64,000 nt of DNA, taken from NCBI GenBank assembly GCA_963844845.1, contig CAWJPW010000009.1, forward strand, positions 62,001 to 126,000, written 5' to 3'. The notes beneath the pieces are model-generated. The model worked only from the letters and a program-made list of their open reading frames with translations, was not told where the DNA came from and did not search any database. Source of the stretch: CAWJPW01 sp963844845 (GTDB taxonomy: Bacteria; Acidobacteriota; Thermoanaerobaculia; Thermoanaerobaculales; Sulfomarinibacteraceae). The position numbers and the translations under genes are program-made. This document shows, piece after piece, positions 27,992 through 36,512 of the stretch (within the stretch, counting starts at the first letter, position 1; each line of letters starts with the position of its first letter).

Positions 27992-29542
27992 CTAGAACGT
28001 CTCGTCGGCCTCCACGTCCCTCGGGATGCGGTCGGGTCGGGCCTCAAGACGTTCGTACGTCTCGTGAATCTGGTCGCAGCCGAACTGGATCGACATGGTG
28101 ACGTAGTCGTGCACCGCCTGCTCGAGCCCCTCTGACTCGGGATCGTTGCGCAGCACGAGCAGGCAGATGTGGTGAATGGCCTCGAGCGCGTCGCAGACCT
28201 CCTGGAGGCGAAACCCCTGGGCGAAGCGCCGCTCGGCGAGGTCCCTGCAGTAGGCCATGAACACCCCCCTCTCCTGCGTCCGAATGGAGTTCATGAGGTG
28301 GCGCAGAATCAGGCGGTGGCGCCAGTGCAGCCGCTCCCGGGTGGTGCGCTGGTAACTGGGGTAGCGCTTCTTCCCCTCCGGGCCGTGCAGGAGATCGGTG
28401 AACGCCTGGCAGATCTCCTCGTGGTGCTTCTCAAGGAGGCGATGGATCCGCAGGTTGTTGCGAAGGCGGACCTCCTTCATGGCCTCGCGGTTGCGCCGGT
28501 GCCACTCAACCGGGTCGGTCTTGAAGTTCTCTGCCAAGAACGGCATCCGTCTGCGGATCTCGAGCCGTGGTCGTGGCACCCAGTCGAGGCGCTCCCTGGT
28601 CGCCCGGGCGTCCACGGTCAGCGCCTTGTCGATGTAGCGCACCATCCAGGGCCGCTCGAAGGGGCGTTCGCCCAGCAGCCGGCCCATCACGTCGCGCAGG
28701 TTGACACCCAGCCGGCACAGAAGGTGGGGCATGTGCACGGGCTTGCCACGCCCGCCCAGATAGCTCAGGGTGGCGAGCTCAAAGAGCTCACTGTGGTTCA
28801 CCGCGCCGTCCGGGCTGGCCAGCACCACCTCGCGCTGCTCCAGCATGTCCAGACGTTCGATCACCCGGGCCAGGAACGCCACGGCATCGCGCACGTGCAG
28901 GTACGGAACCGCCGACATCCCCCTTCCCCCCAGAATGCGTGAGTTCCATGCGTCCGACAGCCAGGTGTTCAGGAAGAAGTACAGGGGTGGGTACTCGCAC
29001 CAATCCGAGAAGAGCGCCGCGAACCGCACGATGACCGAGTGCAGGACGTCGTCATAGGCGCCCAGCATCTCTTCGCCCAGGCGTTTGGTAACTGCATAGA
29101 TGTGCTCACCGTCGGGTGCCGAACGCTCGGTGAGTGCGGTTCCTGCGGTCGGAAAGCGGCACGCGGCCACCGAGCTCGCAAAAACGAAGTGCCTGGGCTT
29201 GAGGATGTCGCGGCAGCCATCGAGGACGTTGCGCAGCCCCTCGATGTTGGTACGCCAGTACTCGGGGTGGTCCTCCCCCGTGAAGTCGTAGTGTGCCGCC
29301 AGGTGCACGACGGTGTCCGCGCCCCCACCGTCGCGGATGGCGTGGAAGGCCGCCATGAGCGCGTCGCGCTCCCCGATGTCCACCTGGAACCAGGTGATGT
29401 TGTCCGAGAAGGGTGCGCCGCATCGCAGCTGCGAGCGCCGGGCCAGGCCGTAGATGCGACAGTCCTCCTTGAGGCCATCGAGAAGGTGGCGGCCGATGAA
29501 GCCCGACGAGCCCGTAACGACCAGTTTGCGCGGCGGGGGCAT
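27992..29542 (-). CDS. NAD(P)-dependent epimerase/SDR fused to an RsbRD-like sensor domain
   Basis: 516 aa from ATG 29542. The N-terminal part (about 1-320) is an extended SDR: VVTGSSGFIGRHLL (TGxxGxxG), VVHLAAHYDF, FVFASSVAACRF, and the catalytic pair in YAVTKRLGEE. The C-terminal part (about 345-505) is all-helical (LRIHRLLEKHHEEICQAFTD, RYPSYQRTTRERLHWRHRLI, RDLAERRFAQGFRLQEVCDA) and resembles the RsbRD N-terminal sensor domain found in stressosome proteins and some histidine kinases. I infer an enzyme regulated by, or acting as, a sensor. Its orientation opposes the hyb and hyp genes on both sides. TACAAT lies 6 nt before the ATG with no Shine-Dalgarno. Confidence 0.75.
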   Translation of the reverse strand: MPPPRKLVVTGSSGFIGRHLLDGLKEDCRIYGLARRSQLRCGAPFSDNITWFQVDIGERDALMAAFHAIRDGGGADTVVHLAAHYDFTGEDHPEYWRTNIEGLRNVLDGCRDILKPRHFVFASSVAACRFPTAGTALTERSAPDGEHIYAVTKRLGEEMLGAYDDVLHSVIVRFAALFSDWCEYPPLYFFLNTWLSDAWNSRILGGRGMSAVPYLHVRDAVAFLARVIERLDMLEQREVVLASPDGAVNHSELFELATLSYLGGRGKPVHMPHLLCRLGVNLRDVMGRLLGERPFERPWMVRYIDKALTVDARATRERLDWVPRPRLEIRRRMPFLAENFKTDPVEWHRRNREAMKEVRLRNNLRIHRLLEKHHEEICQAFTDLLHGPEGKKRYPSYQRTTRERLHWRHRLILRHLMNSIRTQERGVFMAYCRDLAERRFAQGFRLQEVCDALEAIHHICLLVLRNDPESEGLEQAVHDYVTMSIQFGCDQIHETYERLEARPDRIPRDVEADETF

Positions 29543-29548
29543 GCAACC

Positions 29549-29554
29549 ATTGTA
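29549..29554 (-). promoter_or_regulatory. Leaderless-type -10 (TACAAT) for the SDR-RsbRD gene
   Basis: TACAAT on the minus strand, exactly 6 nt before the ATG at 29542, with TTGGGT 17 nt further upstream as a possible -35. No Shine-Dalgarno is present. Confidence 0.6.
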
Positions 29555-29706
29555 ACCGCTATGTCGCGAGAACCCAATTGAGAGCGTCGCTCGAGACGAG
29601 CCGCACTCCGCCGTATCGACGAGTGCGAGAGCGCCGGGCAGGCGTCGGCGCCGAGCTATACTCGGACCCTCGCGCGGCCGAGGTCCGCGCTCCATAGGAG
29701 GCGTTC

Positions 29707-30075
29707 GTGCACGAGATGGGCATAGCCCTGGAGATCTACCGTACCTGCAGGGACGCCGTGGCCCAGCACGGGCCGGGACGCATCGAGCGGGTGGCGGTGG
29801 CGGTGGGCGAGCTCGCCGCAGTGGAGCCCGATCTTCTGCGCTACGCCTGGGAGGCGGTCGTCGCCGACGGCCCCGACGCGGGCGCGCTGCTCGAGGTCGA
29901 GTGGCATCCCGCCCGCCAGCACTGTGCCGAGTGCGATGCCCCGAGAGAGCGCACCGAGGGCAGCTGGCTCCGGCTCTGCCCCCAGTGCGGTGGAATTCTG
30001 ACCGTGACGGGTGGCGACGAGCTCGATGTGCTGCAGCTCACCTTCGCTGCCGACGAGGAGGAGGAGAGCGCATGA
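29707..30075 (+). CDS. hypA: Hydrogenase nickel insertion protein HypA
   Basis: 122 aa. The GTG at 29707 is the right start: it gives MHEMG, in which His2 is an essential nickel ligand, and a TAGGAGG Shine-Dalgarno lies 6 nt upstream. The zinc site is the two CxxC motifs in CAECDAPRERTEG and LCPQCGG. It works with HypB to load nickel into the HybC precursor. It is the first gene of hypABF, and its stop overlaps hypB by ATGA. A TATACT hexamer at 29657-29662 is the likely -10. Confidence 0.95.
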   Translation: MHEMGIALEIYRTCRDAVAQHGPGRIERVAVAVGELAAVEPDLLRYAWEAVVADGPDAGALLEVEWHPARQHCAECDAPRERTEGSWLRLCPQCGGILTVTGGDELDVLQLTFAADEEEESA

Positions 30076-30740
30076 AGCAGGTTGTGGATATCCGTCGGCG
30101 AGCCTTGGCGGACAGCGAGAGCGCGGCAGAGGGGCTGCGTCGGCGGTTCGCCGAGCGGGGGACGCTGGTCGTGAACCTGATCTCGTCGCCCGGTTCGGGC
30201 AAGACGACGCTGCTCGAGCGCAGCGTCACGATGCTGCGCCCCCATGCCAGCTGTGCCGTTCTCGAGGGTGACGTCGCCACCGAGCGCGACGCCGAGCGCA
30301 TCCGGGCGTTGGCCGTGCCCGCCCACCAGATCCTCACTGGCGGCGCCTGTCACCTCGACGCCCGACAGGTGGAGCGCGGTCTCTCCGAAGGCGCGCTTCC
30401 GGACACCGATGTTCTCTTCATCGAGAATGTCGGCAACCTGATCTGTCCCACCACCTACGACCTCGGCGAAGACTTCAAGGTCGTCCTCCTGTCGGTCACC
30501 GAGGGCGACGACAAGCCGTTCAAGTACCCGGCGATCTTCGCCCGTGCCGAGGTCGCCGTGATCTCCAAGGTGGACCTCCTCCCCCACGTGCCCTTCGACC
30601 TCGCGGCTGTCGAGCGGCAGGTCGCCTCGCTGAACCCCCGGGGCACACTCCTGCTCACCTCCTCGACCACGGGCGAGGGTCTGGATGCCTGGATCGCGCT
30701 GCTTCTTGGCCGCCTCGAGGGCAAGCGCGGCGGCGCCTGA
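30072..30740 (+). CDS. hypB: Hydrogenase nickel incorporation GTPase HypB
   Basis: 222 aa. A SIMIBI GTPase: P-loop SSPGSGKTTLLER near residue 38, GACHLD with the conserved metal-binding Cys-His, FIENVGNLICP and SKVDLLPH (guanine specificity). It lacks the His-rich nickel-storage stretch and the N-terminal CxxCGC site found in some HypB proteins, so it should be a pure GTP-dependent nickel donor rather than a reservoir. It overlaps hypA by ATGA. hypF follows immediately or overlaps, depending on the start used. Confidence 0.95.
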   Translation: MKQVVDIRRRALADSESAAEGLRRRFAERGTLVVNLISSPGSGKTTLLERSVTMLRPHASCAVLEGDVATERDAERIRALAVPAHQILTGGACHLDARQVERGLSEGALPDTDVLFIENVGNLICPTTYDLGEDFKVVLLSVTEGDDKPFKYPAIFARAEVAVISKVDLLPHVPFDLAAVERQVASLNPRGTLLLTSSTTGEGLDAWIALLLGRLEGKRGGA

Positions 30741-33084
30741 GGAGGCAGCCATCCGCTCGCGTCTGCGCGTCCTCTGCCGCGGCGCCGTTCAAGGCGTGGG
30801 CTTCCGGCCCTCGGTTCATCGCCTCGCCACCGAGCTGGAGCTGGCGGGATGCGTCCGCAACACCCCCGAGGGTGTCGCCATCGAGGTCGAGGGAGAGGCC
30901 GACACGGTGGCCACCTTCCCCCGGCGGCTCGTCGAGGATCTCCCGCCTCTGGCCCGCATCGACCACATGGAGTCGATTCCGATCCCGGTGCTGGGTGAGC
31001 GCGGCTTCGTGGTCGAGGCTTCCACTCCCGGCCGCCGGGCGGGCGCTCTCGTACCGCCCGATGCTGCCCTGTGCGCGGCCTGCCGGCGCGAGCTCGATGA
31101 CCCCTCCGATCGCCGCTTTCATTACCCCTTCACTACCTGCACCGACTGCGGGCCACGCTTCTCGCTCGTGCATGAGCTCCCCTACGATCGCGAGCGCACC
31201 GCCATGGCCTGCTTTCCCCTCTGCCCGGCATGTCGCGCCGAGTACGAAGACCCCAGCCACCGCCGCTTCCACGCCGAGCCGGTGTGCTGCCCGAACTGTG
31301 GGCCTCGGCTGTGGCTCACGGGCAGCGACGGCACCACCGTCGCCGAGGGCTCCGCGGCCATCGCCGAAGCTCAGAACGCCCTCCTGGGTGGCGCGGTCTT
31401 GGCGGTGAAGGCGTTGGGTGGCTTTCAGCTTGCGTGCCGCGCTGACCGGACCGAGGTGGTCACCCGCCTCCGCGAGCGCAAGCGGCGTCCCACCAAACCT
31501 TTCGCCATCATGGTGCGAGACCTCGAGGAGGCACGCTCGGTGGTCACTCTCGAGGCCGCCGACGAGGCGCTGCTCGGCGGGCCGCGGTCCCCGGTGCTGC
31601 TCGCCCCCCGGCGTCCCGGGCAGGCGGTAGCGCCCGAGGTTGCCCCAGGGCTCGCTGACCTCGGTGTGATGCTCCCCACCACACCACTCCACGTGGAGCT
31701 CATGCGCCGCCCCGACATGCCGCCGCTGGTGATGACCTCCGCCAACCTCTCCGAGGAACCCATCTGCCGCGGCAACCGCGAGGCTCTGGCCCGGCTCTCC
31801 GGTATCGCCGATGGATTTCTCCTCCACGACCGCGACGTCGTCCGCCGGGTGGACGACTCGGTCGTGCGCTCGACCCCTCGTGGCCCGCTGATGATCCGCC
31901 GTGCCCGCGGCTTCGTCCCCGACCCACTTCCACTCCCGGTACGGGCTCCTCGCGCAGTCCTGGCGTTGGGCGGCCATCTTCAGGCCACCGCATGTCTCGC
32001 GGTGGGAGGGCAGGCCTTTTCGTCGCAGCATGTTGGGGATCTCGACTCCGAGCCGGCCCGGGCCTTCCTGCGGGAGGTGGCAATCGGGTTGGAGGAGTTT
32101 CTCCAGACCGAGGCCACAGTGCTCGCCTGTGATCTCCATCCGGATTACCCCTCCACCTGGCTGGCCGAGGAGCTGGCGACGGCACGCGGCGGCCGGGTTA
32201 CGCCCGTCCAGCACCATCTCGCCCACGCGGCGGCGGTGCTCGCCGAGCATGGCGCCTTCCCGGGTCCCGACGAGCGGGCTGTGGGAGTGTGTCTCGACGG
32301 CACCGGCTGGGGCCCGGATGGCACGGCATGGGGCGGCGAGTGGCTCGAGCTCGACGGCGGCCTACGGTGGCGCCGGCTCTCCCACCTCGAACCCCTCTCC
32401 CTGGTGGGGGGCGAGCTGGCGGTCCGGGAGCCGTGGCGAGTGGCGGTTGCCGCCCTGGCGCTCGCCGGAGAAGGTGCTCTGGTGCGGCAGACTCCGCTCG
32501 GAGAACTGGTCTCCGCTTCTCGGCGCGACGACGTCGCCCGCCTGGCGGTCGGGAGCTGGCCGCAGGCCACCGGCGCCGGCCGGCTCTTTGAGGCCGCAGC
32601 CGCGATCCTCGGACTCAGCACCGTCAACACCTTCGAGGGGGAGGCCGCTGCACGCCTGGAAGCCACCGCGGCAACGGTCGCGCCGGCCGAGCCGTGGGCC
32701 GAGGTGGCGGTCGTCGCCGGGGCACACGGCCCCGTCCTCCCCTCCCGCGCGATCCTCGCCACTGCTGCCAGGCGGGTGGCCGCCGGCGAGCATCGTGCAG
32801 CGGTTGCTGCCGGCGTGCACGCGACCTTTGCGGCGCTGGCCGCCGAGATCACCGCAGAGGTCACCGCCCCGCGGTCCGGGGTGGTGGCCATCGGCGGCGG
32901 CTGCATGGTCAACCGCCTGCTCCTCACCGGGCTCTGCAGCCGTCTCGAGGCGGTCGGCCTGCGGGTTCTCACCGCCTGCCGACTTCCACCCGGCGACGGT
33001 GGGCTGTCGTACGGTCAGGCCGTGCTCGCTGCCGTCGGCGAGGCCAGGTCGGCGGCCCTATCCTGCGAGGATGTCTCTCGTTAG
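30685..33084 (+). CDS. hypF: Carbamoyltransferase HypF
   Basis: 799 aa from ATG 30685. Domains in order: acylphosphatase (CRGAVQGVGFRPSVHRLATEL), two zinc fingers (CAACRRELDD...CTDCGPR and CPACRAEYED...CCPNCGPR), a YrdC-like adenylation domain (AVKALGGFQLACRAD), and a Kae1-like domain (QHHLAHAAAVLAEHG; GGGCMVNRLLL). HypF activates carbamoyl phosphate and carbamoylates HypE for CN ligand synthesis. The start is uncertain: ATG 30685 lies inside hypB, whereas a perfect GAGGAGG sits 5 nt before an ATC codon at 30751, exactly where other HypF proteins begin (RSRLRVLCRG). The extra 22 residues of the long version look like frame-shadow sequence. Confidence 0.93.
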   Translation: MPGSRCFLAASRASAAAPEEAAIRSRLRVLCRGAVQGVGFRPSVHRLATELELAGCVRNTPEGVAIEVEGEADTVATFPRRLVEDLPPLARIDHMESIPIPVLGERGFVVEASTPGRRAGALVPPDAALCAACRRELDDPSDRRFHYPFTTCTDCGPRFSLVHELPYDRERTAMACFPLCPACRAEYEDPSHRRFHAEPVCCPNCGPRLWLTGSDGTTVAEGSAAIAEAQNALLGGAVLAVKALGGFQLACRADRTEVVTRLRERKRRPTKPFAIMVRDLEEARSVVTLEAADEALLGGPRSPVLLAPRRPGQAVAPEVAPGLADLGVMLPTTPLHVELMRRPDMPPLVMTSANLSEEPICRGNREALARLSGIADGFLLHDRDVVRRVDDSVVRSTPRGPLMIRRARGFVPDPLPLPVRAPRAVLALGGHLQATACLAVGGQAFSSQHVGDLDSEPARAFLREVAIGLEEFLQTEATVLACDLHPDYPSTWLAEELATARGGRVTPVQHHLAHAAAVLAEHGAFPGPDERAVGVCLDGTGWGPDGTAWGGEWLELDGGLRWRRLSHLEPLSLVGGELAVREPWRVAVAALALAGEGALVRQTPLGELVSASRRDDVARLAVGSWPQATGAGRLFEAAAAILGLSTVNTFEGEAAARLEATAATVAPAEPWAEVAVVAGAHGPVLPSRAILATAARRVAAGEHRAAVAAGVHATFAALAAEITAEVTAPRSGVVAIGGGCMVNRLLLTGLCSRLEAVGLRVLTACRLPPGDGGLSYGQAVLAAVGEARSAALSCEDVSR

Positions 33085-33101
33085 CTGCTGGGTCCATGGT
33101 C

Positions 33102-33107
33102 TATAAT
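33102..33107 (+). promoter_or_regulatory. Consensus -10 hexamer upstream of hypCDE
   Basis: A perfect TATAAT in the only sizeable gap (81 bp) of the hyp cluster. The -35 is poor (TTAGCT, 15-nt spacer). It suggests a secondary promoter for hypC-D-E. Confidence 0.45.
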
Positions 33108-33165
33108 CGACTCGGCGCCTCATCCGAAGGTACGATCAGAGAGCACGACGCCAGGGAGATCGCCC

Positions 33166-33393
33166 ATGTGTCTCGCCATCCCCATGCGCCTCATCGAGCG
33201 CGATGAGTTCGAGGGCCTCGTTGAGGTCGACGGCGTGCAGCGCCGCGTGTCCCTCATGCTGCTGCCGGACGCTGCCGTGGACGAGTTCGTGCTGGTACAC
33301 GCCGGCTACGCCATCGGCACGATCAACGAGGAGGAGGCCGCCGAGACACTCGCCGTCCTGCGCCAGTACAGCGACGCGATGAGGCCTCTGTGA
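33166..33393 (+). CDS. hypC: Hydrogenase assembly chaperone HypC
   Basis: 75 aa. It begins MCLAIPMRLIE; the Cys2 exposed after Met removal binds the Fe(CN)2CO intermediate and the HybC precursor. The OB-like body (FEGLVEVDGVQRRVSLMLLPD, EFVLVHAGYAIGTINEEEA) and the size are standard. It partners with HypD. Its last codons overlap the GTG start of hypD (GTGA). Since no hybG is seen nearby, this is probably the only HypC/HybG-type chaperone for HybC. Confidence 0.96.
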   Translation: MCLAIPMRLIERDEFEGLVEVDGVQRRVSLMLLPDAAVDEFVLVHAGYAIGTINEEEAAETLAVLRQYSDAMRPL

Positions 33394-34499
33394 CGGCCAG
33401 CGACCCGTACCACGACCCAGCAGCCACCGCGAACATCCTCACCGAGATCGACAGGGCACTGGCAGACCTCGGGCGCTCGGTGACGCTCATGGAGGTCTGC
33501 GGCACGCATACCCACGCGGTGGCCGCTGCCGGCCTCCGGCGCCTCCTCCCGGACGGCGTCCGCCTCATCTCGGGGCCCGGCTGCCCGGTGTGCGTCACTC
33601 CTGTGGAGTACCTCGATCGTGCAGTGGCGCTGGCACGCCGGTCCGACACCGAGGTCTGCACGTTCGGCGACCTCATGCGGGTGCCGTCGAGCACCACGAC
33701 TCTCGAGCGGGTGAGCGCCGAGGATGGCCGCGTCCGGGTGGTCTACTCCCCGCGCGACGCCCTGGATGCGGCGAGGCGCAGGCCCGAACGGCGCGTCGTC
33801 TTCCTGGCGGTAGGGTTCGAGACCACAACCCCCACTATCGCCGCCGCCCTGGCCGAGGCCGAAGGCTCGGGCTGTGACAACTTTCAGATCCTCACCGGAA
33901 ACAAGGTCGTGCCCCCGGCGCTCGAGGTACTAGCGGAGGACGAGCGCCTGGACGTGCAGGGGTTCCTCCTGCCCGGCCACGTCTCTGTCATCACCGGCTG
34001 GGAGGCCTTCGGCTTCCTGGCGGATCGCTACGGCGTACCCGGCGCAGTGGTGGGCTTCACTCCCACGGACGTGCTGCGAGGAGTCCTCGAGGTGATCCAA
34101 ATCCTCGAAGCCGGGACACCCCGGGTGTCGAACCTCTACGGCCGCGTGGTCACGGGGGGCGGGAACGCGGCCGCACAGGAGCTCGTACAACGCTACTTCG
34201 AGCCCGCTCCGGCCTCGTGGCGCGGCTTCGGCGCGATACCCGCGTCCGGGCTGATGCTGCGACCCCGGTGGCGGCACCGCGACGCCGGCCTGCTCCCTCT
34301 CGAGCTGCCGACTCCGGTGGAGCCTGCCGGCTGCCGCTGCGGTGACGTCCTGCGCGGGCTCATCGACCCGCCCGAGTGCGGGCTTTTCGCCACAGCGTGC
34401 ACCCCCGAGACGCCGGTGGGCGCCTGCATGGTGTCCAGTGAGGGGACCTGTGCCGCCTGGTACCGGCATGATCGCTGGCAGACGGGGGCCACGTCGTGA
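33390..34499 (+). CDS. hypD: Hydrogenase Fe-cyanide ligand assembly protein HypD
   Basis: 369 aa, GTG start overlapping the hypC stop. Conserved motifs are present: MEVCGTHTHAVAAAG (catalytic Cys near residue 35), GPGCPVCVTP, and FLAVGFETTTPTIAAAL. The C-terminal Cys cluster that holds the [4Fe-4S] is in AGCRCGDVLRG, PPECGLFATACTPETPVGACMVSSEGTCAAWY. HypD is the scaffold on which Fe(CN)2CO is built together with HypC. The GTGA overlap with hypE continues the coupling. Confidence 0.96.
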   Translation: MTASDPYHDPAATANILTEIDRALADLGRSVTLMEVCGTHTHAVAAAGLRRLLPDGVRLISGPGCPVCVTPVEYLDRAVALARRSDTEVCTFGDLMRVPSSTTTLERVSAEDGRVRVVYSPRDALDAARRRPERRVVFLAVGFETTTPTIAAALAEAEGSGCDNFQILTGNKVVPPALEVLAEDERLDVQGFLLPGHVSVITGWEAFGFLADRYGVPGAVVGFTPTDVLRGVLEVIQILEAGTPRVSNLYGRVVTGGGNAAAQELVQRYFEPAPASWRGFGAIPASGLMLRPRWRHRDAGLLPLELPTPVEPAGCRCGDVLRGLIDPPECGLFATACTPETPVGACMVSSEGTCAAWYRHDRWQTGATS

Positions 34500-35515
34500 A
34501 GCTGCCGCCCCGAATCCTCCTCGCCCACGGAGCCGGCGGCCGCCTCACCCGAGACCTGGTAGAGGGGACCTTTCTGCCCTCCCTGGACAACCCGCACCTG
34601 GCCACACTCTCCGACGCCGCGATTCTGCCGATGCTACCGGCCGGCAGGCCCGCCCTCTCCACCGACGGTTTCGTGGTCGATCCTCCTGTCTTTCCGGGCG
34701 GCAACCTGGGCCACCTCAGCGTGTGCGGCACCGTCAACGACCTCGCGGTAGCCGGAGCCCGGCCGCTCTGGTTGACCTGGGCGCTGATCCTCGAGGAGGG
34801 CACCGATGGAGAGCTTCTGCAACGGTGCGTCGAGGGCGCGGCCGCGGCGGCGGCTGCCGCCGGCGTCCACATCGTCGCCGGGGACACCAAGGTGGTCCCA
34901 CGCGGCAAGGGCGACCGCGTGTACGCCACGACCGCCGGCCTCGGGGTGGTCCCGCCAGGCCGCGACCTGGGCGACCACCTGGTGCGCCCGGGGGACGCCA
35001 TCCTGGTGTCCGGCCCGGTGGGTGATCACGGGGCCACCATCATGGCCTGCCGGCACGAGCTCGAGAGCCGGACCCTCCGCTCCGACTGTGCACCCATCTC
35101 CGGCCTCGTCGAGGCGGTGCTCGACAGCGGCGCCCGCGTCCACGCCCTCCACGATCCCACCCGCGGCGGCGTCGTGACGGTCTGCCACGAGGTCGCCGGC
35201 CGCAGCCACCTGCGCATGATCCTCGTGGAGGAACACCTGCCGGTGCGGCCGGAGGTGCAGGCCGTGTGCGAGCTCCTCGGCCTCGAGGCCCTCGCCCTGG
35301 CGTGCGAGGGCCGCGCCCTGCTCTGGGTGGCCGACTCCGACTCCGAGCGCGCCCTCGCGGCGCTCCACGCTCATCCCCAGGGCTCTGACGCAGCCGTCAT
35401 CGGCCGCGTCGAACCCCTACCGGCAGCCTCTCCTCCCGTTGTGATGGAGACCCGCATCGGTGGTCGGCGACCGCTCGATTTGCTGTCTGGAGCCGACCTG
35501 CCACGAATCTGCTGA
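34496..35515 (+). CDS. hypE: Carbamoyl dehydratase HypE
   Basis: 339 aa, GTG start overlapping the hypD stop. A PurM/ThiL-like ATPase: LLAHGAGGRLTRDLVEG near residue 8, STDGFVVDPPVFPGGNLG, VCGTVNDLAVAGARP, and DPTRGGVVTVCHEVA. The C terminus ends in PRIC; the terminal Cys carries the thiocarbamate that is dehydrated to thiocyanate, the CN donor for HypD. This completes the set HypA-F needed for the HybC cofactor. It ends the operon, 49 bp from the convergent toroid protein. Confidence 0.96.
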   Translation: MKLPPRILLAHGAGGRLTRDLVEGTFLPSLDNPHLATLSDAAILPMLPAGRPALSTDGFVVDPPVFPGGNLGHLSVCGTVNDLAVAGARPLWLTWALILEEGTDGELLQRCVEGAAAAAAAAGVHIVAGDTKVVPRGKGDRVYATTAGLGVVPPGRDLGDHLVRPGDAILVSGPVGDHGATIMACRHELESRTLRSDCAPISGLVEAVLDSGARVHALHDPTRGGVVTVCHEVAGRSHLRMILVEEHLPVRPEVQAVCELLGLEALALACEGRALLWVADSDSERALAALHAHPQGSDAAVIGRVEPLPAASPPVVMETRIGGRRPLDLLSGADLPRIC

Positions 35516-35564
35516 GCGGAGACACGTCACACCAGGGAGCACTCCACCTCCTGAAGCGCCTGCC

Positions 35565-36512
35565 CTATCCCGGCTTGTGCGGGTACATCCTTGGCAACCG
35601 AGCGGCCTCAGCGAACCGAGCGATCGCCGTGACAGCGTGCAGCGTCGCCCAACCGTCGGCATCGACGGCCCCATCGAACGGCAGCGAGCGCGGTGCCGAC
35701 ACCGAGACACGCCAGCTCGCCTTCGCGTCCTGGAGCTGCTGCAACCGCCCGAGCCCCTCGTCGAGGCGAGAGTCGTACCCAACGCCGGCTCGGGCAAGGG
35801 CGGCCAGGCCCTCGGCCAGGTCGGTGCGCAGCAGGTTGGGCCAACCGAGTCGCGGCGAGAGCCTTCCTACTCCGCTCGCCAGCAGGCTCTCGGCAGCCCG
35901 CTTCGCCAGGCCTCGTCCCGCCACCTCGTCAGTGATGGCCGACGCCTCGAGAAGCGCCACAGCGGTGACCGCACAGCCGTGGGCTCCGCCGTGACGAGCG
36001 CACGGCCAGCCACCATCCCGAGCCTCCTCGATGGACCCGAGCCAGGCCAGCGCCTCGCTGAAGCGAAGATCACCTCCGAGGCCCAAGGCAGCCAACGCCG
36101 CCAGCGCGCGGGTCGTGGCGCAGGGCAGGGCTTCCCGCTCCGGCGCAAGCGAGCCGTCCCGCTCGACTGTCAGCACTGCCGGGGCTGCGGCCGCGAGCCT
36201 CGGGTCTGCGGGGTCGGCGCCCAGCTGCACCGCGGCCACCAGGCGCCAGACCGAACCAGAGTAATGGCGCCACTGCGAGCCGCCAGCGTCCCACTCACCG
36301 TCGGGCCGCAGCCCGGCGAGGAGGTCCGCCACCGGCGCCTGCGCGTTGGCCCCGCCCCTGGCCCTCACGACCGCAGGGCTCTGACGCGGTCGGCCGACGA
36401 CGTCCACCAGCGCTCGCCACAGGAGGTTGGGCCGAGCCGGATCCAGCAACCTCGGCATCGGATCCCACCGCAGCGCCTGCCACCAGGCAGCGCCACCGGA
36501 CCGACTCGTCAT
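35565..36512 (-). CDS. Alpha/alpha-toroid (prenyltransferase/squalene cyclase-like repeat) protein
   Basis: 315 aa. Repeats with the QW-like pattern of terpene-cyclase/prenyltransferase toroids are visible: LRPDGEWDAGGSQWRHYSGS near residue 70, EEARDGGWPCARHGGAHGCA near 165, and helix pairs such as ATTRALAALAALGLGGDLRF. Proteins of this kind are often labelled squalene-cyclase-like or misnamed nitrogen fixation proteins. The catalytic DxDD motif of squalene cyclases is not seen, so it is probably a non-enzymatic or unknown-substrate relative. It overlaps the upstream 92-aa gene by ATGA and is the last of a three-gene operon with the pseudo-ABC protein. Confidence 0.65.
   Translation of the reverse strand: MTSRSGGAAWWQALRWDPMPRLLDPARPNLLWRALVDVVGRPRQSPAVVRARGGANAQAPVADLLAGLRPDGEWDAGGSQWRHYSGSVWRLVAAVQLGADPADPRLAAAAPAVLTVERDGSLAPEREALPCATTRALAALAALGLGGDLRFSEALAWLGSIEEARDGGWPCARHGGAHGCAVTAVALLEASAITDEVAGRGLAKRAAESLLASGVGRLSPRLGWPNLLRTDLAEGLAALARAGVGYDSRLDEGLGRLQQLQDAKASWRVSVSAPRSLPFDGAVDADGWATLHAVTAIARFAEAARLPRMYPHKPG

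Noticed and set aside
35565..36512. Genuine squalene-hopene cyclase
   Set aside because: The protein is about half the usual length and lacks the DxDD catalytic motif; only the toroid repeat pattern is shared.
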